Source of the DNA: Marinobacter sp. C7
Lineage (GTDB): Bacteria > Pseudomonadota > Gammaproteobacteria > Pseudomonadales > Oleiphilaceae
Assembly: GCF_022343555.1 (NCBI RefSeq)
Contig: NZ_JAKQZH010000001.1
Span: 1,116,001 to 1,180,000 of the forward strand
Length of the DNA stretch: 64,000 nt
Direction: 5' to 3'
A program made the position numbers and the translations under genes. This document shows, piece by piece, positions 28,993-37,025 of this stretch; the stretch's first letter is position 1, and the number at the start of each line of letters is the position of its first letter. Below the pieces are notes generated by a model. It did not search any database. It had not been told where the DNA came from and worked only from the letters and a program-made list of their open reading frames with translations.

Positions 28993-29220
28993 GGGTCCCT
29001 TTTATAATGTTCGGGTATATACGTGGCGTCTTCGGAGCAGTGTTGGCCCCGCGTGGGGAGTGCCAGGCTGCTTTATTGGGGAGCGGTCGCGTGATGTACC
29101 TTTGCAGTAACAGGCGTGCCAGTGACATCGGTGAAATCAGAACAGCACTACAGCCCCGAGCCCGATTTTTCTGATATATTACGCCCCAGCCTAATCTTAT
29201 GCATTTCAAAGGATCTAGTT

Positions 29221-29829
29221 TTGAGCAATAACATTGTCTGGCACGACCATAAAGTCACCCGTGCTGAGCGCGCTGAGCCCAAGAATCAGAGACCCTGTCT
29301 GTTGTGGTTCACAGGGCTCAGTGGGTCTGGAAAGTCTACCATAGCCAATGCTCTCGATGTCGCCCTCTATCAGCGCGGCTACCATACGTTTTTGTTGGAT
29401 GGGGACAATGTTCGCCACGGCTTGAACCGTGATCTGGGTTTCTCCGATTCGGACCGGGTGGAAAACATTCGGAGAGTTGGCGAGGTGAGTAAGCTCTTCG
29501 CTGATGCTGGGCTTATTGTGCTCAGCGCTTTTATTTCTCCTTTTGCCAGTGATCGTCGTTTGGTTCGTAATCTTTTTCCGGACGGAGAGTTCATCGAGGT
29601 TTTCATGAATACTCCGATTGAGACGTGCGAGAAGCGTGATCCCAAAGGGCTTTACCAAAAAGCCCGGGCCGGCCAGATCAAGGATTTCACAGGTATCGAC
29701 TCGCCTTACGAGGTTCCTGAGCGTCCGGAGGTAATTCTGGACACTTCTGTCCAAAGCGTTGATGCCTGTATAGACCAACTCATCGGATACCTCCAGGACC
29801 GGAAGCTGATTCTGGACAAAAAAGGCTAG
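29221..29829 (+). CDS. cysC: Adenylylsulfate kinase
   Basis: About 202 residues. Walker A is [11 protein letters not shown] (about residues 28-38), followed by [19 protein letters not shown], the switch [17 protein letters not shown] and [15 protein letters not shown]. It phosphorylates APS to PAPS, the sulfate donor for sulfotransferases. I chose TTG 29221 because AAGGA lies 7-8 nt upstream and it gives normal length; the frame is open back to a GTG at 29116. A stand-alone CysC beside sulfotransferases rather than fused to CysN fits PAPS supply to glycan sulfation. The SLC13 gene follows after 12 nt. Confidence 0.94.
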   Translation: MSNNIVWHDHKVTRAERAEPKNQRPCLLWFTGLSGSGKSTIANALDVALYQRGYHTFLLDGDNVRHGLNRDLGFSDSDRVENIRRVGEVSKLFADAGLIVLSAFISPFASDRRLVRNLFPDGEFIEVFMNTPIETCEKRDPKGLYQKARAGQIKDFTGIDSPYEVPERPEVILDTSVQSVDACIDQLIGYLQDRKLILDKKG

Positions 29830-29841
29830 GGGAGGCTCCCG

Positions 29842-31611
29842 ATGGAATGGGAGGCAGTTTTTACCCTGGTAATCCTTGGGGCAGTCCTCGCTGCGCTTGT
29901 TTTTACGCGAGTTTCAGCCGATCTAACGCTGATGGCAGCTTTGGCCCTTTTGGTGATTTCAGGCGTTCTGACTCCGGTCTCGGCGTTGGCTGGTTTTGCG
30001 AATCCCGGGGTTATAACGATTGCTACCCTTTATATCGTAGCTTCCGGGTTGAAGGAAACGGGCGCAGTCCAGTGGATCGCACGGAAGTTGTTGGGACACC
30101 CCGGGTCTACCAGGGGGGCCCAGCTCAGGATGGTCGCGCCCACTGGAATTCTGAGTGCTTTCATGAATAACACCGCGGTGGTGGCGATGTTCATCCCGGC
30201 TATTCAGGACTGGGCCCAGCGCCTGCAAATCCCGGCTTCAAAGCTTCTTCTTCCGCTCAGTTACGCAGCAATTCTCGGCGGTACCTGCACCCTGATCGGT
30301 ACGAGTACCAACCTGGTTGTAGATGGGATGCTACAGAGCCGGTTGGGCATTAATCTGGGGCTTTTTGAGCTCGCGTGGGTGGGTATACCGTTGCTGGTGC
30401 TCGGTGGTGCGTTCCTGGTTTTGTTTGGCTCGCGTCTGTTACCTGACCGAGGGGGCCTGGACGAGGAGCTCGAGGCGGTCAGGGAATACGGGGTTGAAGT
30501 TGAGGTGGCGAGCCCGGGGCCTTTGGTGGGTAAGACGATTGCTGAGGCCGGTTTACGTGCATTGAACTATGGGTATCTGACCGAAATTGACCGACAGGGC
30601 CGCTTGATTACGGCCGTTGAACCTGATCGAACCCTTCAAGCTGGAGACAAGCTTTATTTTGTCGGTGCGCCGGAATGTGCGAGCGAGCTTCGCCGTATTC
30701 ATGGTTTGAATCCCGCCAGTGGCAATGTGCATAAGCTCGACATAGCGAATCATCAGCGTTGCCTTGTCGAGGTGGTGCTCGGGCCTGAGTTTCCTGCGCT
30801 CAATAAGACGGTACGGGACAGTCGGTTCCGAAGCCGTTTCAATGCGGTCATCCTCTCAGTTTCGCGTGAAGGTCGCAGGGTAGCTGGTAAGCTCGGTGAT
30901 ATTGAGTTCAAGATGGGAGATACGCTTCTCCTCGAGGCAAGCCATGAGTTTGCCGAGCAGTATAAGTTCCGTCGGGACTTTTTGCTGGTTAGCGCGTTGA
31001 ATGATTCGACCCCCCCTGATTTTCGAAAGGCACCGCTTGCTTTGGGAATTCTGGTGCTGATGGTATTGGCCAGTGCCAGTGGTTTATTGAGTATCATGGA
31101 AGCTGCTTTTATGGCCGCCGGTGGGATGATCGTGTCGCGTTGTATCACAGCTAGTCGGGCCCGGCGCAGTGTGGATTTGCCTGTGCTGGTGGTGATTGCA
31201 GCATCGTTTGCGCTCGGTAACGCGATGTCGCAAACCGGCGCGGCGGCGGCCATTGTCGGAACCTTGCTTGGCAACGGTGACGGTTTCTCGCCCTGGGTGG
31301 CGTTGGTCATGATTTATGTGCTCACGGCATTCTTCACTGAAGTAATCACCAACAATGCTGCTGCGGTACTGATGTTTCCGATCGCCCTGGCGCTCTCTGA
31401 GCATTTGGGCGTGAGTTTCCTGCCTTTCGCTGTAGCCGTCATGTTCGCTGCCTCGGCAAGTTTCATCACGCCGCTTGGGTACCAGACTAATCTTATGGTG
31501 TACGGCCCTGGGCGGTATCGTTTTACGGATTATATGCGGATTGGTCTCCCTTTGAGTCTGTTGGTTGGTGCTATTTCGATTACGCTCATACCTGTATTTT
31601 GGCCATTTTGA
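29842..31611 (+). CDS. SLC13-family permease with two RCK/TrkA-C domains (probable sulfate transporter)
   Basis: 589 residues, SD GGGGAGG before ATG. Two halves of a DASS/SLC13 transporter carry the paired NNT-type motifs (FMNNTAVVAMFIP near residue 108, VITNNAAAVLMFP near 502) and GTSTNLVVDGM. Between them, about residues 205-375 hold two TrkA-C domains (GPLVGKTIAEAGLRALNYG and LNKTVRDSRFRSRFNAV). This domain order is common in bacterial sulfate/anion permeases. It lies 12 nt behind cysC, so sulfate uptake feeding PAPS synthesis is the likely role; other dianions cannot be excluded. Confidence 0.85.
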   Translation: MEWEAVFTLVILGAVLAALVFTRVSADLTLMAALALLVISGVLTPVSALAGFANPGVITIATLYIVASGLKETGAVQWIARKLLGHPGSTRGAQLRMVAPTGILSAFMNNTAVVAMFIPAIQDWAQRLQIPASKLLLPLSYAAILGGTCTLIGTSTNLVVDGMLQSRLGINLGLFELAWVGIPLLVLGGAFLVLFGSRLLPDRGGLDEELEAVREYGVEVEVASPGPLVGKTIAEAGLRALNYGYLTEIDRQGRLITAVEPDRTLQAGDKLYFVGAPECASELRRIHGLNPASGNVHKLDIANHQRCLVEVVLGPEFPALNKTVRDSRFRSRFNAVILSVSREGRRVAGKLGDIEFKMGDTLLLEASHEFAEQYKFRRDFLLVSALNDSTPPDFRKAPLALGILVLMVLASASGLLSIMEAAFMAAGGMIVSRCITASRARRSVDLPVLVVIAASFALGNAMSQTGAAAAIVGTLLGNGDGFSPWVALVMIYVLTAFFTEVITNNAAAVLMFPIALALSEHLGVSFLPFAVAVMFAASASFITPLGYQTNLMVYGPGRYRFTDYMRIGLPLSLLVGAISITLIPVFWPF

Positions 31612-31621
31612 ACTCGAAGTT

Positions 31622-31651
31622 GGGGTCAGAAGAAAGCTTTCTTCTGACCCC
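31622..31651. repeat. Palindromic repeat (1 copy)
   Basis: GAAGAA class, loop AGCT, fully paired arms. It lies 10 nt after the SLC13 stop and 32 nt before the metallo-beta-lactamase ATG, and marks the right border of the 16-kb stretch without repeats. Confidence 0.95.
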
Positions 31652-31682
31652 GCGTTCGTCTTGACAACAAGGATTGTTGGAA

Positions 31683-33218
31683 ATGATTGAAATTAAACAT
31701 CATGGGGCTACATCTGGTGTTACCGGCTCTTGTCATGAATTGAGTTTGAAGGTGGGGTCAGATGAAAAACGCTCGCGTTTCTCATCTGACCCCGTTTTCA
31801 TTTCTACTTCCGCGCCTGAGCCATGCGGCGGCGGCATCCTGATAGACTGTGGGCTTTTTCAGGGGCAGGACCAGGGTAGAGAGGCCTCCGCTGTCGATCT
31901 CACCATTGATTTCCCCATCGACCATATCCGCGCTCTCGTTGTGACTCATGTCCACATCGACCATGTAGGCCGGATTCCCTATCTGCTGGCCGCCGGGTAC
32001 GAAGGCCCGATTATCTGCTCTGAGCCCTCCGCCATTATGCTGCCCGAGATTCTCGAGGATGCCCTGAAAATTGGCTTTACCCGGGATCGGCGGTTAATTG
32101 AGCGTGTGTTGGGTGTAATTCGGGAACGGCTGGTGCCTTTACCTTATGGGAGGTGGCATTCGGTGATTGACGGAGTGGAAAGTTCGCTGTCAGTGCGTTT
32201 TCAGAGGGCCGGACACATCCTTGGCTCGGCTTACGTCGAGTGTGATGCCCGGATTGGGAATGCTCGTGAGCGGATTGTTTTCTCGGGTGATCTCGGAGCT
32301 CCGCATTCACCGCTTTTGCCTGAACCAGAATCGCCGGAGCGGGCGGACCGTTTGGTTATCGAGAGCACCTATGGAGATCGCGATCACGAGGATCGGGAGA
32401 CTCGGAGGAATCGTTTGAAGGGGGTGCTGCAGAGAGCGCTTGCTGACGGTGGGACGGTTCTGATTCCGGCTTTCAGTATTGGACGGACGCAGGAGTTGTT
32501 GTATGAGATTGAGGGGATTATTGCCGGGGAATTGGCGGATGTAAAAAAGGGGGCAGATGAAAAGCGCGAGCGTTTTTCATCTGACCCCGACTTAGCGGCT
32601 GACTCCGAGATCCGGCATCAACCCCAATTCGACTGGGAGTCACTGGAGATCGTTGTTGATTCCCCTCTGGCCGCAAATTTCACGCGCATATACCGGGATC
32701 TGAAACCCTTTTGGGACGCTGAAGCCTGGGAACTCGTGAAGCTGGGCCGTCACCCGCTTTCCTTTGATCAGATGTCGGTAATCGATTCCCATGAGGATCA
32801 CTTGAAAGCTGTTTCCTATCTCGCGAAGTCGCATCGTCCGTGCGTTGTGTTGGCAGGGTCCGGAATGTGTGCCGGTGGCCGGGTGGTTAACTACCTTAAA
32901 GCAATGCTTGAGGACAAGCGCCATGATGTGCTCTTCGTTGGCTATCAGGCGTCCGGAACGCCTGGCCGCGATATTCTCAGATACGGCCCGCGGGGCGGTT
33001 GGGTTGAGCTGGATGGGGAACGATATAATATCCGCGCTCGTGTGCATCAGGTTGGTGGTTATTCCGCACACGCGGGGCAGGGCGATTTATTGCGGTTTGT
33101 TAAAGGGATTCCCATAGCACCTCGCGAGATACGGGTGGTGCATGGGGATTCTCAGGCGAAGAACGCATTTAAGAGTTTATTAGAGGGCCATGGCTTCTCT
33201 GGAGTCCTTATCCCCTGA
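31683..33218 (+). CDS. MBL-fold beta-CASP RNA-processing-type hydrolase carrying two repeat-derived inserts
   Basis: 511 residues from ATG 31683 (AAGGA 9 nt upstream). Metallo-beta-lactamase metal motif HVHIDHVGRIPYL, then GHILGSAYVE, FSGDLGAPHSPLL and the beta-CASP part with GSGMCAGGRVVNYLK and HQVGGYSAHAGQGDLL. Such proteins are related to CPSF73/Ysh1-like ribonucleases, so RNA cleavage is the likely activity. Two 40-nt palindromic repeats are read in frame (codons about 24-37 and 289-302), giving near-identical peptides SDEKRSRFSSDP and ADEKRERFSSDP. The first insert separates VTGSCHEL from GGGILIDCGLFQG, which are nearly adjacent in relatives. Confidence 0.87.
   Translation: MIEIKHHGATSGVTGSCHELSLKVGSDEKRSRFSSDPVFISTSAPEPCGGGILIDCGLFQGQDQGREASAVDLTIDFPIDHIRALVVTHVHIDHVGRIPYLLAAGYEGPIICSEPSAIMLPEILEDALKIGFTRDRRLIERVLGVIRERLVPLPYGRWHSVIDGVESSLSVRFQRAGHILGSAYVECDARIGNARERIVFSGDLGAPHSPLLPEPESPERADRLVIESTYGDRDHEDRETRRNRLKGVLQRALADGGTVLIPAFSIGRTQELLYEIEGIIAGELADVKKGADEKRERFSSDPDLAADSEIRHQPQFDWESLEIVVDSPLAANFTRIYRDLKPFWDAEAWELVKLGRHPLSFDQMSVIDSHEDHLKAVSYLAKSHRPCVVLAGSGMCAGGRVVNYLKAMLEDKRHDVLFVGYQASGTPGRDILRYGPRGGWVELDGERYNIRARVHQVGGYSAHAGQGDLLRFVKGIPIAPREIRVVHGDSQAKNAFKSLLEGHGFSGVLIP
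31754..31793. repeat. Long-form palindromic repeat inside the MBL coding sequence (copy A)
   Basis: 40 nt: two 19-nt arms, GGGGTCAGATGAAAAACGC and GCGTTTCTCATCTGACCCC, with a 2-nt loop and one mismatch. The outer 12-13 nt equal the intergenic repeat arms. It is translated as GSDEKRSRFSSDP without a stop. Confidence 0.92.
32549..32588. repeat. Long-form palindromic repeat inside the MBL coding sequence (copy B)
   Basis: 40 nt, again 19-2-19: GGGGGCAGATGAAAAGCGC and GCGTTTTTCATCTGACCCC around GA. The left arm has GGGGGC instead of GGGGTC. It is read in the same frame as copy A, giving GADEKRERFSSDP, between the two lobes of the enzyme. Confidence 0.92.
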
Positions 33219-33233
33219 GCTAGAAACGAAAAT

Positions 33234-33263
33234 GGGGTCAGAAGAAAGTTTTCTTCTGACCCC
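33234..33263. repeat. Palindromic repeat (1 copy)
   Basis: GAAGAA class, loop AGTT, fully paired. It sits 16 nt after the MBL stop and 26 nt before the manC ATG. Confidence 0.95.
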
Positions 33264-33288
33264 GTCTTAATGGTTTAAAGGTTTATCT

Positions 33289-34698
33289 ATGTTGCATCCA
33301 GTTATTCTTGCCGGTGGCACCGGCTCTCGACTTTGGCCCCTATCCAGGCAGTTGAATCCCAAGCAGTTCCTGGCTCTGGTCGATCGGGACCAGTCGATGC
33401 TCCAGGCCACATTGGGCCGACTCAGCGGGGTAAAGGCTTCTGACCCAACAATCATCTGCAACGATGAACACCGTTTTTTGGCGGCAGAGCAGATGCGCCA
33501 GGCAGGATGTAATGAGGCTCGGATCATTCTGGAGCCGGTAGGACGTAATACCGCACCGGCGATAGCGCTTGCTGCATTGGAAGCGACCGCCGGAGGTCAG
33601 GACCCGGTTCTCTTGGTTTTGGCCGCGGATCATTTGATCGCTGATGTTGGTGCCTTTCAGCAGCAAGTGGCGGTAGCGCTTCCCCGGGCGGAACAGGGCA
33701 AGTTGATTACCTTTGGAATCGTGCCGACGAGCCCTGAAACCGGTTATGGCTATATTCAGCGGGGCTCTGACGCTGCTGAGGGTGCGTATGAAGTGTCCCG
33801 GTTTGTGGAAAAGCCGGATTTGGCGACAGCCGAGCGGTACGTGGCTTCTGAGGAATATCTCTGGAACAGTGGAATGTTCATGTTCCGAGCGAGCCGTTAT
33901 CTCGAGGAGTTGGGAAAGTTCCGCCCCGATATCCTGGAAGCCTGTCGCGCAGCTATGGTGGCCACAGCGAAAGATATGGACTTTGTGCGAGTCGATGTTG
34001 ATGCCTTTGAGGCTTGCCCGGAGGATTCTGTTGACTACGCCGTCATGGAGCAAACAAAAGACGCTGTGGTTGTTCCTCTGGATGCCGGATGGAGCGATAT
34101 TGGCTCCTGGTCGTCTCTGTGGTCTGTGAGCGACAGGGATGCTGAGGGAAATGCGTTATCCGGAGATGTTATCGCTGAGGAGACAGAAGATACGCTGGTG
34201 CGAGCTGATAATCGGCTTGTTGCCACGCTTGGGGTGAGGGACCTTGTCGTGGTGGAAACCAAGGATGCCGTGCTCGTGGCGCATAAAGATAAAGTCCAGA
34301 ACGTCAAGAAAGTTGTGGAGCGCCTGAAGTCAGATGCCCGTCATGAGCACATCAATCATCGGGAGGTCTATCGTCCCTGGGGGATATACGACTCGATTGA
34401 TAACGGCCACCGTTACCAGGTCAAGAGAATTACGGTGAAACCCGGGCAGAAATTGTCTTTGCAGATGCATCATCATCGTGCAGAACACTGGATTGTGGTG
34501 AGTGGTACGGCAAAAGTGACGAACGGCGAGAAGTCCTATCTGGTGACAGAGAACCAGTCCACCTATATTCCTATCGGGCAGGTCCATACACTGGAAAATC
34601 CCGGCGTGATCAATCTTGAATTGATTGAGGTCCAGTCAGGGTCGTATTTGGGCGAGGATGATATCGTTCGATTTGAGGATAGGTACGGACGGGAATGA
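33289..34698 (+). CDS. manC: Mannose-1-phosphate guanylyltransferase / mannose-6-phosphate isomerase
   Basis: 469 residues, the usual length of bifunctional AlgA/ManC/CpsB proteins. The N-terminal nucleotidyltransferase has [20 protein letters not shown] and [13 protein letters not shown]. The C-terminal type II phosphomannose isomerase cupin (from about residue 350) has RPWGIYDSI and [16 protein letters not shown] with metal-binding His residues. It makes GDP-mannose from fructose-6-phosphate via mannose-6-phosphate (with a phosphomannomutase not in this window). It could supply the mannose/rhamnose-type transferases of the sulfation cassette. The following 168-nt gap has no recognised element. 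Confidence 0.94.
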   Translation: MLHPVILAGGTGSRLWPLSRQLNPKQFLALVDRDQSMLQATLGRLSGVKASDPTIICNDEHRFLAAEQMRQAGCNEARIILEPVGRNTAPAIALAALEATAGGQDPVLLVLAADHLIADVGAFQQQVAVALPRAEQGKLITFGIVPTSPETGYGYIQRGSDAAEGAYEVSRFVEKPDLATAERYVASEEYLWNSGMFMFRASRYLEELGKFRPDILEACRAAMVATAKDMDFVRVDVDAFEACPEDSVDYAVMEQTKDAVVVPLDAGWSDIGSWSSLWSVSDRDAEGNALSGDVIAEETEDTLVRADNRLVATLGVRDLVVVETKDAVLVAHKDKVQNVKKVVERLKSDARHEHINHREVYRPWGIYDSIDNGHRYQVKRITVKPGQKLSLQMHHHRAEHWIVVSGTAKVTNGEKSYLVTENQSTYIPIGQVHTLENPGVINLELIEVQSGSYLGEDDIVRFEDRYGRE

Positions 34699-34866
34699 AT
34701 TAAGCGTCCACCCTCCGAAAGTTCCGGTCTTTTGTTGAAAGCGAGCCCGATGCTTCCCGAAGCGACTACCGTCGAAGATTTTGACTTCGTCGCTTTGAAA
34801 TCCTCGGGGCAATCTCTGAGAATGGTTGCCTTCAACAGGGCAATATCAGCTTCGGATTAAAAACAT

Positions 34867-35865
34867 ATGTTCAGAGACAAGACCATCCTGGTCACCGGCG
34901 GAACGGGCTCTTTTGGCCACAAGTTCATTCCGATGACGCTGGAGAAGTACAACCCGCGGAAAATCATCGTTTTTTCCCGGGACGAGATGAAACAGTGGGA
35001 AATGGCCAAGCTGTTTCAGGGCGACGACAGGATGCGTTTCTTCATTGGCGATGTTCGGGACAAGGATCGCCTGTACCGGGCATTGGATGGCGTGGATTAT
35101 GTGGTCCACGCTGCGGCTACCAAGATTGTGCCGACTGCCGAATACAACCCCTTCGAGTGTATCAAAACCAACATCAACGGGGCGATGAACCTGATTGATG
35201 CCTGTATCGATAAGGGCGTAAAGGGCGTTGTCGCGCTCTCCACCGATAAGGCAAGCAGCCCGATCAACCTGTACGGGGCGACCAAGCTGGCCTCCGACAA
35301 GCTCTTTGTGGCCGGCAACTCCTATTCCGGTGGCCATGAGACCAAGTTTTCCGTGGTGCGTTATGGCAACGTGATGGGCTCGCGGGGATCCGTTATCCCG
35401 TTTTTCATGTCCATCAGGGACCAGGGCGTTCTGCCGATCACCGATCCGCGCATGACCCGCTTCATGATTTCCCTGGAGCAGGGTGTAGAGCTGGTCTGGC
35501 ATGCCTTTGAGGACATGGTCGGTGGTGAGATCTATGTGAAGAAAATTCCGTCCATGAAGGTGAAGGATCTTGCCCGGGTGGTCGCCCCGGAGGCAAAACA
35601 GGAGGTGGTCGGCATTCGTCCCGGCGAGAAGCTACATGAGCAGATGATTGGCGCCGAGGATTCCTATTTCACCTACGAATATGAAGAGCACTTCAAGATC
35701 CTTCCGAACATCAACAATTGGGGATCCTGCGAGGAGCGGATCAAGGACGGTAAGAAGGTTGAGGAAGGCTTCGTCTACTCCAGCGACAACAATTCGGAGT
35801 GGATGACGGACGAAGCGCTACAGGCCTGGATCGAAGGCCATTTCAGTGAAATCGGAAAGATCTGA
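34867..35865 (+). CDS. pseB: UDP-GlcNAc 4,6-dehydratase (inverting), pseudaminic acid pathway
   Basis: 332-residue soluble SDR. ILVTGGTGSFGHKFIPMTL is the NADP loop, FSRDEMKQWEMAKLF is typical of PseB, and the catalytic region STDKASSPINLYGATKLASD contains Tyr and Lys. It removes water from UDP-GlcNAc with C5 inversion, giving UDP-2-acetamido-2,6-dideoxy-beta-L-arabino-hexos-4-ulose. First gene of the compact pse operon; pseC starts 2 nt after its stop. Confidence 0.94.
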   Translation: MFRDKTILVTGGTGSFGHKFIPMTLEKYNPRKIIVFSRDEMKQWEMAKLFQGDDRMRFFIGDVRDKDRLYRALDGVDYVVHAAATKIVPTAEYNPFECIKTNINGAMNLIDACIDKGVKGVVALSTDKASSPINLYGATKLASDKLFVAGNSYSGGHETKFSVVRYGNVMGSRGSVIPFFMSIRDQGVLPITDPRMTRFMISLEQGVELVWHAFEDMVGGEIYVKKIPSMKVKDLARVVAPEAKQEVVGIRPGEKLHEQMIGAEDSYFTYEYEEHFKILPNINNWGSCEERIKDGKKVEEGFVYSSDNNSEWMTDEALQAWIEGHFSEIGKI

Positions 35866-35867
35866 GC

Positions 35868-37025
35868 ATGATTCCTTACGGCAAGCAGGAGATCACCCAG
35901 GCCGACATTGACGCCGTGCTGGACGTGCTGCACTCGGACTTCCTGACCCAGGGGCCCAAGGTGCCCGAATTCGAGGCAAAGGTAGCGGGCCATGTGGGCG
36001 CGAAGCATGCCCTGGCGGCGAACAGTGCTACATCGGCTTTGCACATTGCCTGTCTGGCGCTCGGGTTAGGCCCGGATGATTGGCTGTGGACCTCGCCCGT
36101 TACCTTTGTGGCCTCGGCGAACTGTGGTCTTTATTGCGGGGCCCGGGTGGATTTTGTTGATATTGATCCACGAACCTACAACCTCTGCCCCAAGGCACTG
36201 GCGGCCAAACTCGAGCAAGCCGAGCGGGAAGGGCGGTTGCCGAAGGTTCTGGTGGCGGTCCATCTCAGTGGTCAGTCATGCGATATGGCGGCCATTCATG
36301 AGCTGGGGCAGCGCTATGGTTTCCGGATCATCGAGGACGCGTCCCATGCGATTGGCGGCAAGTACAAGGGCGAGTTCATCGGTAGCGGTCGCTACAGCGA
36401 TATCACGGTATTCAGTTTTCATCCGGTGAAGATCGTCACCACGGCTGAAGGCGGTATGGCCCTGACCAACGACGATCATCTGGCCTCTCGTATGAACCTG
36501 CTGCGCAGTCACGGAGTGACCCGCGATCAGAATCTGATGACCCGAGAGCCGGATGGCCCCTGGTATTACCAGCAGGTGGAACTGGGCTTTAATTATCGGA
36601 TGACCGAATTGCAGGCGGCTCTGGGCGTCAGCCAGATGGACCGACTGGACGATTTCGTTGCCCGTCGTCATGAACTTGCAAAGCGTTATGACGATTTGCT
36701 GGCTGATTTGCCGGTGACTACGCCCTGGCAGCATCCGGACACCTATTCCGGGCTGCACCTTTATGTGATTCGTCTTCAGTTGGACACGATCAACAGGACG
36801 CACCGAGAGGTATTCGAATCCCTGAGAGAGCAGGGCATTGGTGTGAACCTGCATTACATCCCCGTCCATACCCAACCCTATTACGAGGCTATGGGCTTTG
36901 CCCCCGAGGATTTCCCGGAGGCCATGGCCTATTATCGCGAAGCCATCAGCCTGCCCATGTTCCATGGTCTGGAAGAAGGGCAGCAGGATGAGGTTGTCCG
37001 GGCGCTGGAGCGGGCCCTGGCATGA
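35868..37025 (+). CDS. pseC: UDP-4-amino-4,6-dideoxy-N-acetyl-beta-L-altrosamine transaminase
   Basis: 385-residue DegT-family aminotransferase. IIEDASHAIGGKYKGEFIG carries the PLP-binding Asp, and TVFSFHPVKIVTTAEGGM contains the Schiff-base Lys in the SFHPVK context typical of PseC. It aminates C4 of the PseB product using glutamate. It overlaps the next gene by 4 nt (ATGA). Confidence 0.94.
   Translation: MIPYGKQEITQADIDAVLDVLHSDFLTQGPKVPEFEAKVAGHVGAKHALAANSATSALHIACLALGLGPDDWLWTSPVTFVASANCGLYCGARVDFVDIDPRTYNLCPKALAAKLEQAEREGRLPKVLVAVHLSGQSCDMAAIHELGQRYGFRIIEDASHAIGGKYKGEFIGSGRYSDITVFSFHPVKIVTTAEGGMALTNDDHLASRMNLLRSHGVTRDQNLMTREPDGPWYYQQVELGFNYRMTELQAALGVSQMDRLDDFVARRHELAKRYDDLLADLPVTTPWQHPDTYSGLHLYVIRLQLDTINRTHREVFESLREQGIGVNLHYIPVHTQPYYEAMGFAPEDFPEAMAYYREAISLPMFHGLEEGQQDEVVRALERALA

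Noticed and set aside
31683..33218. Frameshift or assembly error in the MBL gene at the repeats
   Set aside because: The frame is continuous through both inserts and the family motifs on both sides are in phase.
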